Source: Parafrankia discariae
GTDB taxonomy: Bacteria > Actinomycetota > Actinomycetes > Frankiales > Frankiaceae
NCBI RefSeq assembly: GCF_000373365.1
Contig: NZ_KB891219.1
Span: forward strand, 314,080-378,079
Direction of reading: 5' to 3'
Length of the DNA: 64,000 nt
Under the pieces are notes generated by a model. It was not told the DNA's origin and searched no databases. It saw only the letters and a list, made by a program, of their open reading frames with translations. A program made the translations under genes and the position numbers. This document shows positions 48,358 to 56,967 of the stretch, piece by piece (positions within the stretch are counted from its first letter, which is position 1; each line of letters opens with the position of its first letter).

Positions 48358-49808
48358 GGCACCGGGGCGTCCGGCCCCGGGACACGCGGCACCGGCGCAC
48401 GCGGCCGGCGCGGATACCCGCGACGCTCGCCGTGACGGCGGGCAACGTGGCTCTGCTGTTCATCGCCACCGCCAACGGGGCGGTCGCCGCCCGGAGCCTG
48501 GGCCCCACCCTGCGCGGCGAGTTCATCGCGTCCCAGAGCTGGGCCGCCACGACGGGGGTCGGGCTCACCTTCGGGATCACCCAGGCGATCGTGATCGATC
48601 GTGCCGAGGCGTCGCGGCTGCGCGCCCCGCTCCTCGCACACACGGTTCTCACCCTGGGCGGCGGGCTGGTGCTGTTCGGCCTGTTCGTGGCGTTGGGCCT
48701 GCAACCGTGGCTGACCACCGCCGGGGTGCTCGGCGCGGCCTGCATGACGGCCGGCACCGTGGCGACCTCGCATGCGACCGGCATGGCGCAGCGGCAGGGC
48801 CGGATGTCCGGGGCCTTCCAGGCGGTGCGGATAGTCCCCGCGCTCGCCGGGTCCGCCGCCACGGTTCCGCTGGTGCTCGGCGGTCGGCATGACCCGAACC
48901 TGTGGCTGGTGGTGCTGGGCGCCACCAGCGCGGCGATCGCGCTGGGCCAGCTGGCCACGTGTGGCTTCGGGCCGGCGCCCGCGGCCTCCCCGTGGACCCG
49001 GGTCCGCCGGCTGCTGCCGCCCCGCGGGTTCGCGGCGACGGCGCGGCGCGCCTACGTCTCGGTGATCGGCGCCCAGGTCATCTACCGGCTCGACGTGCTG
49101 GTGATCGCGGTCTGCCTGGCCAGCCGGGAGGTCGCCTTCTACGGGGTGGCCACCGCGGTCGCCGGCGGGTGCGCGGCCGTGGCGCAGTCCACCGGAATGG
49201 TGATGTTCAGCCGGCTGCGCGGAGCGTCGCCCGAGAGCAGCCGACGTCTCGTCTGCCAGGGCACGGCACTCAGTCTCACGGTCGCCGCCGCGATCGCCGT
49301 CCCGCTCGCGCTGCTCGCCCCGCTGTGCATCAGAGCGATCTACGGCGCCGAGTTCGCGCCGGCCGTCGGCGCGACGCGCGTGCTGCTGCTCGCCTCCATA
49401 CCGCTCGCGGCCGACTACCTTCTGATACACGCCCTGCTGGGGCTGGGTGCGCCGCGGGCTGTGACCAAGGTCCAGGCGCCCGTCGCCGCGCTGACGATCC
49501 TGCTGCTCGCCGCCGCGGTGCGCCGCGGTGACCTGGTCGGGGTGGCGGCGGTGTCCGCGGTGACTTACACCTTCTCCGCGCTGCTGCTGTTCAGCGCGGT
49601 GCTGCGCCTGACGACCGGCGGCACCGCGCGCCCCGTCACCGGTACCAGCCCCGGAGCGGTGCCGTCCGCCGGGGTGCCGTCCGCCGTCGACGGCGCCCCG
49701 CGGATTCCGCGCCAGCGCCAGCGTGACGTCGACTCCCCGCGCCCGGTCGCCGACCGGTCGATCAGAACGCGCCCGATCACCACGATCCTGGACCAGGAGG
49801 ACACATGA
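48348..49808 (+). CDS. Polysaccharide flippase-like membrane protein (Wzx/MATE-type)
   Basis: 486 residues with about 12 hydrophobic segments in a MATE/Wzx-like pattern ('AGNVALLFIATANGAVAARS', 'LGPTLRGEFIASQSWAA', 'GVATAVAGGCAAVAQSTGMV'). Such proteins flip lipid-linked oligosaccharides across the inner membrane. A basic N-terminal tail (~1-25) and a ~65-residue soluble C-terminal tail flank the membrane part. The start is at the second ATG of a 17-bp duplication. It overlaps the next gene by four bases (ATGA). Confidence 0.85.
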   Translation: MTGRHRGVRPRDTRHRRTRPARIPATLAVTAGNVALLFIATANGAVAARSLGPTLRGEFIASQSWAATTGVGLTFGITQAIVIDRAEASRLRAPLLAHTVLTLGGGLVLFGLFVALGLQPWLTTAGVLGAACMTAGTVATSHATGMAQRQGRMSGAFQAVRIVPALAGSAATVPLVLGGRHDPNLWLVVLGATSAAIALGQLATCGFGPAPAASPWTRVRRLLPPRGFAATARRAYVSVIGAQVIYRLDVLVIAVCLASREVAFYGVATAVAGGCAAVAQSTGMVMFSRLRGASPESSRRLVCQGTALSLTVAAAIAVPLALLAPLCIRAIYGAEFAPAVGATRVLLLASIPLAADYLLIHALLGLGAPRAVTKVQAPVAALTILLLAAAVRRGDLVGVAAVSAVTYTFSALLLFSAVLRLTTGGTARPVTGTSPGAVPSAGVPSAVDGAPRIPRQRQRDVDSPRPVADRSIRTRPITTILDQEDT

Positions 49809-50662
49809 CCGTCTCGCAAGTCCCGGAAGAAGCCGCCGGAGCTCCCGGGAACGCCCCCCACGATCTTCGTGAACGGTATCTCGACCTGTTGCGGTCGACC
49901 CTCACCTTCTCGCTCTGGGACGGCCGCGACGGTACTGCCTGGGCCCCGCGGCCCGCGGTGCGGCGGCTCGCGGACCTGTTCTCCCAGCGGGCCGGAGTGG
50001 AGATCGTCCGGACCGTCGCCGGGCAGCGTGGCGACGGGCGGGACTGGCCGCGGCTGGCCCACACGATGACCGGCGTCCGACGGATGGAGAGCCTGCAGTA
50101 CTGCGTCGAACAGGTGCTCCGGGACGGTGTCGCGGGCGACCTCATCGAGACCGGTGTCTGGCGCGGGGGGAGCTGCATCCTGATGCGCGGGGTGCTGGCG
50201 GCCTACGGCGACACCGAACGCACGGTCTGGGTCGCCGACTCGTTCGAGGGCCTGCCGCCGCCCGACCCGGCCCGCTACGCCGCCGACGCCGGGGACACCC
50301 ACCACCAGAACCGGGCGCTGGCCGTCTCCCTGGAGGAGGTCCGGGACAACTTCCGCCGGTACGGCCTGCTCGACGGACAGGTGCGGTTCCTCAAGGGCTG
50401 GTTCCGGGACACCCTGCCCGCGGCGCCCATCGACCGGCTGGCGGTGCTCCGGCTCGACGGCGACATGTACGAGAGCACCGTCGACGCGCTGCGCGGCCTC
50501 TATCCGAAACTGTCGCCGGGCGGCTTCTGCGTCGTCGACGACTACGGCGCCATCGAGGGGTGTCGGGCCGCGGTGGACGACTTCCGGCGGACCGCGGGCA
50601 TCGAGGAGGAGATCGTCCGCATCGACTGGACCGGGGTCTACTGGAGAAAAGCGGCGCGATGA
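49805..50662 (+). CDS. TylF/MycF-family O-methyltransferase
   Basis: 285 residues, with a strong AGGAGG upstream. 'GDLIETGVWRGGSCILMRGV' is SAM motif I; 'VWVADSFEGLPPPDPARY', 'LAVLRLDGDMYESTVDALRG' and 'GGFCVVDDYGAIEGCRAAVD' provide the Mg2+-binding aspartates of the TylF/MycF group. These methylate sugar hydroxyls in macrolides and in some glycans; here the target is probably a sugar in the cluster product. Coupled at both ends by ATGA overlaps. Confidence 0.92.
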   Translation: MTVSQVPEEAAGAPGNAPHDLRERYLDLLRSTLTFSLWDGRDGTAWAPRPAVRRLADLFSQRAGVEIVRTVAGQRGDGRDWPRLAHTMTGVRRMESLQYCVEQVLRDGVAGDLIETGVWRGGSCILMRGVLAAYGDTERTVWVADSFEGLPPPDPARYAADAGDTHHQNRALAVSLEEVRDNFRRYGLLDGQVRFLKGWFRDTLPAAPIDRLAVLRLDGDMYESTVDALRGLYPKLSPGGFCVVDDYGAIEGCRAAVDDFRRTAGIEEEIVRIDWTGVYWRKAAR

Positions 50663-52011
50663 CCCGGCTCAGCTTCGCGGGCGGGCGGGCGTCGGCCGGT
50701 GGGCGGACATCAAGCGGTGGGCGGGCGTCGCCGCGGCACAAGCGACGGCGAGCGACCGTCGGGACGGCCTTCGCGGACGGGGGGAACTGTTTCAACTTCC
50801 TCCGCGTCGCGCTGGCGATGGTCGTCTTCGTGCAGCACATCTGGAGCGCCGGTGGCTTCGGGCTGACCCGGTTCGGCCGCTACGAGCCGGGTGCGCTGGC
50901 CGTCGACCTGTTCTTCGTGATCAGTGGCTTTCTGATCACCTACAGCCGGGTGCGGCTGCCCTCCACCGCGCGGTACCTCTGGCACCGGAGCCTGCGGATC
51001 CTGCCGGCCTTCTGGGTGTGTCTGGCCGTGGTCGCACTGGTGATCGCCCCGCTCGCGTGGCTGCACGACCACGGCTCGCTGGACGGCTACTTCGGGGGCG
51101 CCCCGCACGGGCCGTTCCGGTACATCGTGGCGAACAGCACCCTGAAGATCAGCTTCTACGACATCCTCGGCACCCCCACCGGGGTTCCGTTGTCGCCCCC
51201 GCGGATCGGGCCGACAGCCGCCTGGAACGGTTCGCTGTGGAGCCTGTGGTGGGAGTTCGTGTGCTATCTCGGGGTCGCGTTCCTGGTACTGGTGGGGGTC
51301 ATCCCGCGGCGGCGTCGGATGGTCGTGGCGATCGCCGCCGTGCTGTGGGCGGCGCTCGTCGCGCACTGGCTCGTCCCGGACGCCTCCGGTGTCCTCGGTG
51401 TTCTCGGCAGCGGCCTGGCGGGGGGCGTGCTGCGGATCGGCCCGCTGTTCCTCTGCGGGTCCCTCCTCTACCTGTACGGGGACCGGATCCCGCTCTCCGG
51501 CCCGCTCGCCGGACTCTGCGTGGTCGTCATCGCCGCCGGCGGCTTCCTGACCGAGCCCCACGTCCTGATCGACCCGCCGCTGGCCTACCTGTGCCTGTGG
51601 CTGGCGCTGCGGCTGCCGTTCCGGCGGGTCGGCTCGCGGGTCGACCTCTCCTACGGGTTGTACATCTACACGTCTCCCATCCAGCAGCTCATGGCCGTGT
51701 ACGGCGTGCACCGGCACGGTGTGGTGGCGTACTTCTCGGCCTGCCTGCTGCTCTCCGTCGCGGTCTCCGTAGCGAGCTGGTACGCCGTCGAGGCGCCCGC
51801 GCTGCGGCTGAAGCACGCCACTCCCGGTGTCGCCGGCCTGCTCCGGCGCCGGCGCGCGAGCGGACAGGGCGCGAGCGGGCAGGGCGCGGCCGTCGCGGTG
51901 GCCGTGCCCCGGCAGCGCGGTCCGCACGGAGGCGGAGCCTGGGAGCCGCCATCCGCGACTCCGGTCAAAACGGCCAACGAAACGGACGCGGCGTCTCAGA
52001 TGCTTGAGTGA
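50659..52011 (+). CDS. Acyltransferase-3 family membrane protein (second copy)
   Basis: 450 residues from ATG 50659. 'NCFNFLRVALAMVVFVQHIW' (catalytic His), 'VDLFFVISGFLITYSRVRLP', 'STARYLWHRSLRILPAFWVC' and 'WNGSLWSLWWEFVCYLGVAF' align with the first copy at 42539-44056. About ten membrane helices. The first ~40 residues are a 'GGRASAGGRTSSGGRAS' repeat rich in Gly/Arg/Ser, not present in the other copy. Expected to O-acylate an exported glycan. Confidence 0.9.
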   Translation: MTRLSFAGGRASAGGRTSSGGRASPRHKRRRATVGTAFADGGNCFNFLRVALAMVVFVQHIWSAGGFGLTRFGRYEPGALAVDLFFVISGFLITYSRVRLPSTARYLWHRSLRILPAFWVCLAVVALVIAPLAWLHDHGSLDGYFGGAPHGPFRYIVANSTLKISFYDILGTPTGVPLSPPRIGPTAAWNGSLWSLWWEFVCYLGVAFLVLVGVIPRRRRMVVAIAAVLWAALVAHWLVPDASGVLGVLGSGLAGGVLRIGPLFLCGSLLYLYGDRIPLSGPLAGLCVVVIAAGGFLTEPHVLIDPPLAYLCLWLALRLPFRRVGSRVDLSYGLYIYTSPIQQLMAVYGVHRHGVVAYFSACLLLSVAVSVASWYAVEAPALRLKHATPGVAGLLRRRRASGQGASGQGAAVAVAVPRQRGPHGGGAWEPPSATPVKTANETDAASQMLE

Positions 52012-52093
52012 AAATCCGTCGCGGTTCTAGAATTCCGACTGTCCGCGCGGACCGGGGCCACGGCGCGGCCCAGATCTTCCTTTCTTTTACCAG

Positions 52094-53245
52094 GTGGTGT
52101 CAGTGGCTGCGGTCAGGCGCATCGGATTCAACCTTCTGTCGGTTATTCCGCGGATGGTCGGCGGTGCCGAGACGGCGGCGGTCGAGCTGCTGGACGAGCT
52201 CGCGAACCAGCGGCCCGGTGACCTCGAATATGTTCTTTTCTGTCTCGACGGATTTCCCCGGGAACATCCGGACATCGTGTCCCGCTTCGACGTCCGGACG
52301 CTGCCCGTGAGCGGCCGGGCCCGGTCCCTGCGGGTGCTCGCCGAGAACTCGTGGCTCGCGGCCCAGGCCCGCCGCTCGGGGATCGACCTGCTCCACCACC
52401 TGGGCAACGTGCTGCCACCGGTGCCCGGTGTCCCCGGGGTGGTGACGGTCTACGACCTCCAGCCGTTCGACCTGCCCGGCAACTTCTCCCGGATCAAGAC
52501 CGCCTACCTGCGCGCGGTGGCCCCGGGCTCGGCCCGGCGGGCCCGGCTGGTGATCACGCCGTCGGAGTTCGCGCGGCGCAGCGTCATCGACCGCTTCGGC
52601 GTGGACCCGGCGCGGGTGCGCACCGTCCCCCTGGGCGCCGGCGCCGCGGGGCCGGGGGTGCCGGCCGCCGAGGCCGGGCGGCGCTATGGCCTGCCCGGGC
52701 GCTGGTTCGCCTTCAACGCGGTCACGGCGCCGCACAAGAACCACGCCACGCTCCTGCGGGCCTTCGCCCAGGTCGCGGAGAAGGAGCCGGAGGTGAGCCT
52801 GGTGCTGACCGGCGGGCCGGCCCAGACCGAGGACGCGGTCCGCGGCGACATCGACCGGCTGGGGCTGGCCGGCCGGGTCGTGCGCACCGGCCGGATCCCG
52901 CGGGCCGACATGATCGGAATTCTGCGCGGCGCGGTGGCGCTCACCTTTCCCTCCCGCTACGAGGGTTTCGGGCTGCCGGTGCTCGAGGCGATGAACCTCG
53001 GCACGCCGGTCCTCGCCGCGAACGCGACGGCGCTGCCCGAGGTCGTCGGTGCCGGCGGCCGCCTGCTCGAGCCGATGGACGTCGATGCCTGGGCGCAGGC
53101 CATGCTCGAGCTCCTGGGCGACGACGTGGCCCGGACCCGGCTGATCGACGCGGGCCGGCGCCGGGCCGCGGAACTCAGCTGGGCCACCGCCGCCGAGCGG
53201 ACGGTCGAGGTGTACCGGGACGCCCTGTACGCGGCCCGGGCGTGA
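52094..53245 (+). CDS. GT4-family glycosyltransferase
   Basis: 383 residues. 'GFNLLSVIPRMVGGAETAAV' is the N-terminal Gly-rich loop; 'FNAVTAPHKNHATLLRAFAQ', 'VSLVLTGGPAQTEDAV' and the donor motif 'FPSRYEGFGLPVLEAMNLGT' mark a retaining GT-B enzyme, mannosyltransferase-like. It is not closely related to the two paralogous GT4 proteins of this window. GTG codons at 52094, 52097 and 52103 (two in frame) all could start it. An 82-base gap with lower GC precedes it, so a promoter is possible here. Confidence 0.9.
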   Translation: MVSVAAVRRIGFNLLSVIPRMVGGAETAAVELLDELANQRPGDLEYVLFCLDGFPREHPDIVSRFDVRTLPVSGRARSLRVLAENSWLAAQARRSGIDLLHHLGNVLPPVPGVPGVVTVYDLQPFDLPGNFSRIKTAYLRAVAPGSARRARLVITPSEFARRSVIDRFGVDPARVRTVPLGAGAAGPGVPAAEAGRRYGLPGRWFAFNAVTAPHKNHATLLRAFAQVAEKEPEVSLVLTGGPAQTEDAVRGDIDRLGLAGRVVRTGRIPRADMIGILRGAVALTFPSRYEGFGLPVLEAMNLGTPVLAANATALPEVVGAGGRLLEPMDVDAWAQAMLELLGDDVARTRLIDAGRRRAAELSWATAAERTVEVYRDALYAARA

Positions 53246-54738
53246 ACGCGCCCCGATCTCCGGGGGCCGCGGGCTGGCCGGTGACGACACCGGCTCCGGC
53301 CGGCGCCGAGGACACCTGGCTGCCCCGTGGCGCCCGCCTCCGGGTGGTCACGGTGATCGTCGCGGCCTTCGGGCCCTACCTGTTCGCCGGCTTCCGGACG
53401 GAGCAGCTCGCGGTCTACACCACCGTGCTGTGCACCCTGCCGGCGATCAGCCCACGGCTGTGGATCGGGCGGGCGTTCCTCCTGGTCTTCGGGATCTGGG
53501 CCGTCTCGGCCGCCTTCGTCACGATCAACGCGGGCAGCGTCCTCGTCGTCGGGCCGTACCTGCCCGGCAGCACCCTGGCCGGCATCGAGAACTACGTCTA
53601 TCCGGTCGCGGTGCTGCTCCTGGTGGCCGGCTGGAGATCGGCCGGCTACAACCGGACCGCGCTGCTCGAGCTCGTCTGCCGGACAATGGTCGCCGCGCTC
53701 TGCGTCAACAGCCTGATCGCGGCGGCCCAGGTTCTGTTCGATCTCTCCCCGATACTCCAGAGATTCTGGGACGGCGGGGCGGCGGGTACCGACACGGTGG
53801 CCGTACTCGCCTTCGGGAACGGCCGGCTCAGTGGAATCTTCAATCAGCCGGCCGAGGCCGGGATCGCCTATTCCCTGGGTCTTTTCTCGGCGGTGTACCT
53901 GTTCGCGCGGCCCGGCCGGGACCGCCCGATCCTGCTCGGGATCGCGGTGGCCCTGATGGTGACCGGCGGCGTGCTCTGCGTCTCCAAGGTGTTCCTCCTC
54001 CTGGGGGTGCCGCTCGCGCTCTGGCAAACGAGCCGGCAGGGCCGCCTGGTCCGGCGGCTGGTGGCGATCTGTGCCGTGCTGGGCGTCGGCTATGTGATCG
54101 CGATGCAGGCCGGCCTGTCCCAGTGGCGCGGCGGGTGGATGCTCTCGGCCCTGCTCCCGAACGGTGGCGGCGGCGACGGCGGTGACCTGGCCACCCGGTA
54201 CACGGCGCAACGGTTCGGCCAGTCCGGGATCCTCAAGGTGGGCTGGAACCTCGTCCTGGACACCCATCCGTGGTTCGGCTACGGGGCGGGCGGCCTCACG
54301 TTGCCCTACGACAGCTCGTGGACGGAGGCCCTGGTCGTCGGCGGGCTCGTCGGCGTGCTGCTGCTCGCGCTGGCCGTCACCGTGATCGTCGTGGCGTGGC
54401 TGCGGGGAAGCCCGGACCGGGCGTCGCCGGAGCGGCCGTTCGCCGGTGCCGTGATCGCCCTCGCCGTGGGCGCGACGGCCGGCATCCCCACGTTCACCGC
54501 GAACCGCGTCGGGCTTCTCCTGTGGATCCTGATCGGGTTGCTGGTGCTCACCGCGAGCGGCCGGGCCGGTGCCGGCGCGGACGCGGCTGTCCACGCCGCC
54601 GCCGCCCGCCTCGCCGTGGCCGGGCCGGCGCCGGGATCCGCCCGGCACCCCGCGGGCCACTCCGGCGTCCCCGGCCCGGCCCGGGACCTTCCGGCGCCAC
54701 GTTCGACGGAGCGCCGGCCCGCGACGTTCGTCACTTAA
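53242..54738 (+). CDS. O-antigen polymerase/ligase-like membrane protein
   Basis: 498 residues from GTG 53242, overlapping the GT4 stop. Ten or more hydrophobic segments; a large periplasmic-type loop ending 'VLDTHPWFGYGAGGLTLPYD' resembles the Wzy/WaaL (O-antigen ligase) pattern. It would polymerise or transfer lipid-linked repeat units outside the membrane. The C-terminal ~75 residues are soluble and Pro/Ala-rich. Sequence conservation in this family is low, so polymerase or ligase cannot be decided. Confidence 0.8.
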   Translation: MNAPRSPGAAGWPVTTPAPAGAEDTWLPRGARLRVVTVIVAAFGPYLFAGFRTEQLAVYTTVLCTLPAISPRLWIGRAFLLVFGIWAVSAAFVTINAGSVLVVGPYLPGSTLAGIENYVYPVAVLLLVAGWRSAGYNRTALLELVCRTMVAALCVNSLIAAAQVLFDLSPILQRFWDGGAAGTDTVAVLAFGNGRLSGIFNQPAEAGIAYSLGLFSAVYLFARPGRDRPILLGIAVALMVTGGVLCVSKVFLLLGVPLALWQTSRQGRLVRRLVAICAVLGVGYVIAMQAGLSQWRGGWMLSALLPNGGGGDGGDLATRYTAQRFGQSGILKVGWNLVLDTHPWFGYGAGGLTLPYDSSWTEALVVGGLVGVLLLALAVTVIVVAWLRGSPDRASPERPFAGAVIALAVGATAGIPTFTANRVGLLLWILIGLLVLTASGRAGAGADAAVHAAAARLAVAGPAPGSARHPAGHSGVPGPARDLPAPRSTERRPATFVT

Positions 54739-54747
54739 AGTAGTCAT

Positions 54748-56967
54748 GTGAATCTGAAGAGTGTGATGACTGTGCCGGTTGGTTCCGGCCGCGGCGGCAC
54801 CGCCGGCCGGCCGACCGACCGGCGGCGGGCGGGCGGGCGGAACTCCGCGGGGCGGATGCTGAACACGGCCGTCGCCGACGCCGCCGCGCTGGGCCGCGGC
54901 GCGGTGCCCCGCGCCGCCTACGAGGCCGCCAAGCGGATGGGCGGGCACGCGCTGGTCTTCGGCGCGATCGAGCTCCTCCCGCACCGGACCGGTGGGCTGC
55001 GCACCCTCGGCCTGCCCCGCCCGGCCCCGACCCCGAGCGTGGAGTACGCCGCCGACGCGACGAAGGGCCTGGTACGCCTGTTCGGCCGGCGGGTGGATCT
55101 CGGGCCGCGCACCGACTGGCACGCCGTCCTGGACGGGCCGCACCGGTGGCCGGCCGGGCACTGGTGGCGGGTCGACATCCGCGGCGACGCCCGGCCCGGG
55201 GACGTCAAGTGGGCCTGGGAGCTGGGGCGGATGCGGCACCTGGTGCTCCTCGCGCGGGCGGTCCGCCAGAGCGGGGACCAGGCCGCCCTGGAGCGGCTGC
55301 GCTCGGAGCTGGAGTCGTGGTTCGACCAGAACCCCCCGGAGCGGGGGATCCACTGGTACTCCAATCTGGAGATCGCGTTGCGCGCCTTCGCGTTCGCCCA
55401 GGTGCACGAACTGGCCGGCGAGGCACTCGGGCACCGGCTACGCTCGCGCACCGAGCGGGAGCTGCGCCACTCTCGGCGCCACCTGCTCGCCGATCTTCCC
55501 TACACGGCGAGCAGCATGCGCAACAACCACTGGCTCGGTGACAGCCTCGGGCTGCTGGTCCTCGACCGGGTGCTGCCGGAGGACCGGCTCTCCGCGCCGT
55601 GCCGACGGCTGGCCCGCGCCCTGTTCGACGCGCAGCTGCGCCGGCAGCTGCGGCCGGACGGCTCCATGATCGAGGATTCGCTCTCCTACCACCGCTTCGT
55701 GCTGGAGATGCTGGCCGTCCGGATGCTGGCGGACCCGACCGAGCCGGTGCGGGAGGCCCTCGTCCGCGCGGCCCAGTTCCTGAGCCGGCTCGGCGCGCTG
55801 GAGGGCCCGGTTCCCCAGCTCGGCGACTGGGACGAGGGACGTCTGCTGTGCACCGCGGGCGATCCGGGCGAGATCGGCGGCTCGGTGGCCGTGGCGCTGG
55901 CCCTCGCCGGCACCGGCGCGCCGGTGGACTGGCGGGCCGGGCACGACGAGTGCGCCTGGTACGCCGGGCCCGGCATCCCCGTTCCGCCCGAGCGTGCCGA
56001 GCCGGACGGCCATGAGGTCGGCGGGGGGATCGCCCGGGCCGCGCGCGGGCTGTGGACGTCGTGGCTGAAGGTGGGCTCCGGCCCGTCGCACGGGCACGCC
56101 GACCTCGGCTCGACCTGTGTGCTGCACGACGGCCACTGGGTGGTGGGCGACCCGGGCACCGGCACCTACAACGGCGCGCTGGAGCAGCGCAACGGTCTGC
56201 GCTCCTCGGCCGCGCACAGCGTCCTGCGGCTGGCCGGGCAGGACCAGCTCGTCCCGCACCGGGTCTTCCGCTGGGCGCACACCGCCCACGGGCACGTGGG
56301 CCCCCCGCTGCGGATCGGTGACGCCGTGGTGAGCTGGGGCTTCCACGACGCCTACACCCGCCTGCGGCCGGCGCGGCGGGTCGCCCGGGTCGTCGTCACC
56401 GGCCCGGACGGCGTCGCCTGCGCCGACTTCGTCGAGGGCCCGCCCGGCGTGGACTGGCGGCTGACGCTCCCGCTGGCGCCGACGGCGGAGGTGGACCTGA
56501 CCGCCGCGACGCTGCGGACCGGTGGCGGCGCCGTCCTGCGGCTCATCCTGCCGGAGGGGGCGCGCGCCGCGGCGGTCCGCGGGGAGCGGGAGCCGTGGGC
56601 CGGGTGGTGGAGCCGCACGTACGGCACCGTGCGGCCGGCCACCTGGGTGTGCCTCGCCGGGCGGGTCCCGGGGCCGGTTCCCGGGCCGGTGCTCTGGGCG
56701 GCGCACACCGGTCCGCGGCCGCCGGCGGCGTGCGTCGACGGGGAGCTGACGCTCGGCTCGACGGTCCTGCGGGTCGAGTGGGGCGTCGACCGGGTGCGGC
56801 TGGTGGCGCGTGGCGAGCACGAGCAGGCGGTGTCCGCGCGGCCCGCGCCGAGCTCGATCCCCCGGCCGCGGCCCCGGCCGGGCGCGGGGGAGTGGCCGGG
56901 CCCACGGCTGCCGGCACGCCGGCGCCGGCCGGCCCGGGTCCGGGTCCGGGTGGAGGAGGGGGCATGA
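54748..56967 (+). CDS. Heparinase II/III-like polysaccharide lyase
   Basis: 739 residues. An alpha-helical (alpha/alpha) N-terminal part (~60-390; 'YSNLEIALRAFAFAQVHELA', 'SSMRNNHWLGDSLGLLVLDR', 'DGSMIEDSLSYHRFVLEML') is followed by the heparinase II/III beta-sandwich domain (~420-640; 'WLKVGSGPSHGHADLGSTCV', 'VGDPGTGTYNGALEQRNGLR'). NNH and GHAD carry conserved catalytic-region residues. Lyases of this type cut uronate-containing polysaccharides and often sit in export clusters. No signal peptide is visible from GTG 54748. The C-terminus is a basic Pro/Arg tail. Confidence 0.88.
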   Translation: MNLKSVMTVPVGSGRGGTAGRPTDRRRAGGRNSAGRMLNTAVADAAALGRGAVPRAAYEAAKRMGGHALVFGAIELLPHRTGGLRTLGLPRPAPTPSVEYAADATKGLVRLFGRRVDLGPRTDWHAVLDGPHRWPAGHWWRVDIRGDARPGDVKWAWELGRMRHLVLLARAVRQSGDQAALERLRSELESWFDQNPPERGIHWYSNLEIALRAFAFAQVHELAGEALGHRLRSRTERELRHSRRHLLADLPYTASSMRNNHWLGDSLGLLVLDRVLPEDRLSAPCRRLARALFDAQLRRQLRPDGSMIEDSLSYHRFVLEMLAVRMLADPTEPVREALVRAAQFLSRLGALEGPVPQLGDWDEGRLLCTAGDPGEIGGSVAVALALAGTGAPVDWRAGHDECAWYAGPGIPVPPERAEPDGHEVGGGIARAARGLWTSWLKVGSGPSHGHADLGSTCVLHDGHWVVGDPGTGTYNGALEQRNGLRSSAAHSVLRLAGQDQLVPHRVFRWAHTAHGHVGPPLRIGDAVVSWGFHDAYTRLRPARRVARVVVTGPDGVACADFVEGPPGVDWRLTLPLAPTAEVDLTAATLRTGGGAVLRLILPEGARAAAVRGEREPWAGWWSRTYGTVRPATWVCLAGRVPGPVPGPVLWAAHTGPRPPAACVDGELTLGSTVLRVEWGVDRVRLVARGEHEQAVSARPAPSSIPRPRPRPGAGEWPGPRLPARRRRPARVRVRVEEGA

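Noticed and set aside
45651..49430. A 1,259-codon open frame on the minus strand, and similar long antisense frames at 18774-22013, 3864-6416 and 27888-30146
   Set aside because: They lie opposite genes with clear family motifs, have His/Arg/Gly/Asp-rich arbitrary composition, and arise because very high GC in third positions removes stop codons from other frames.
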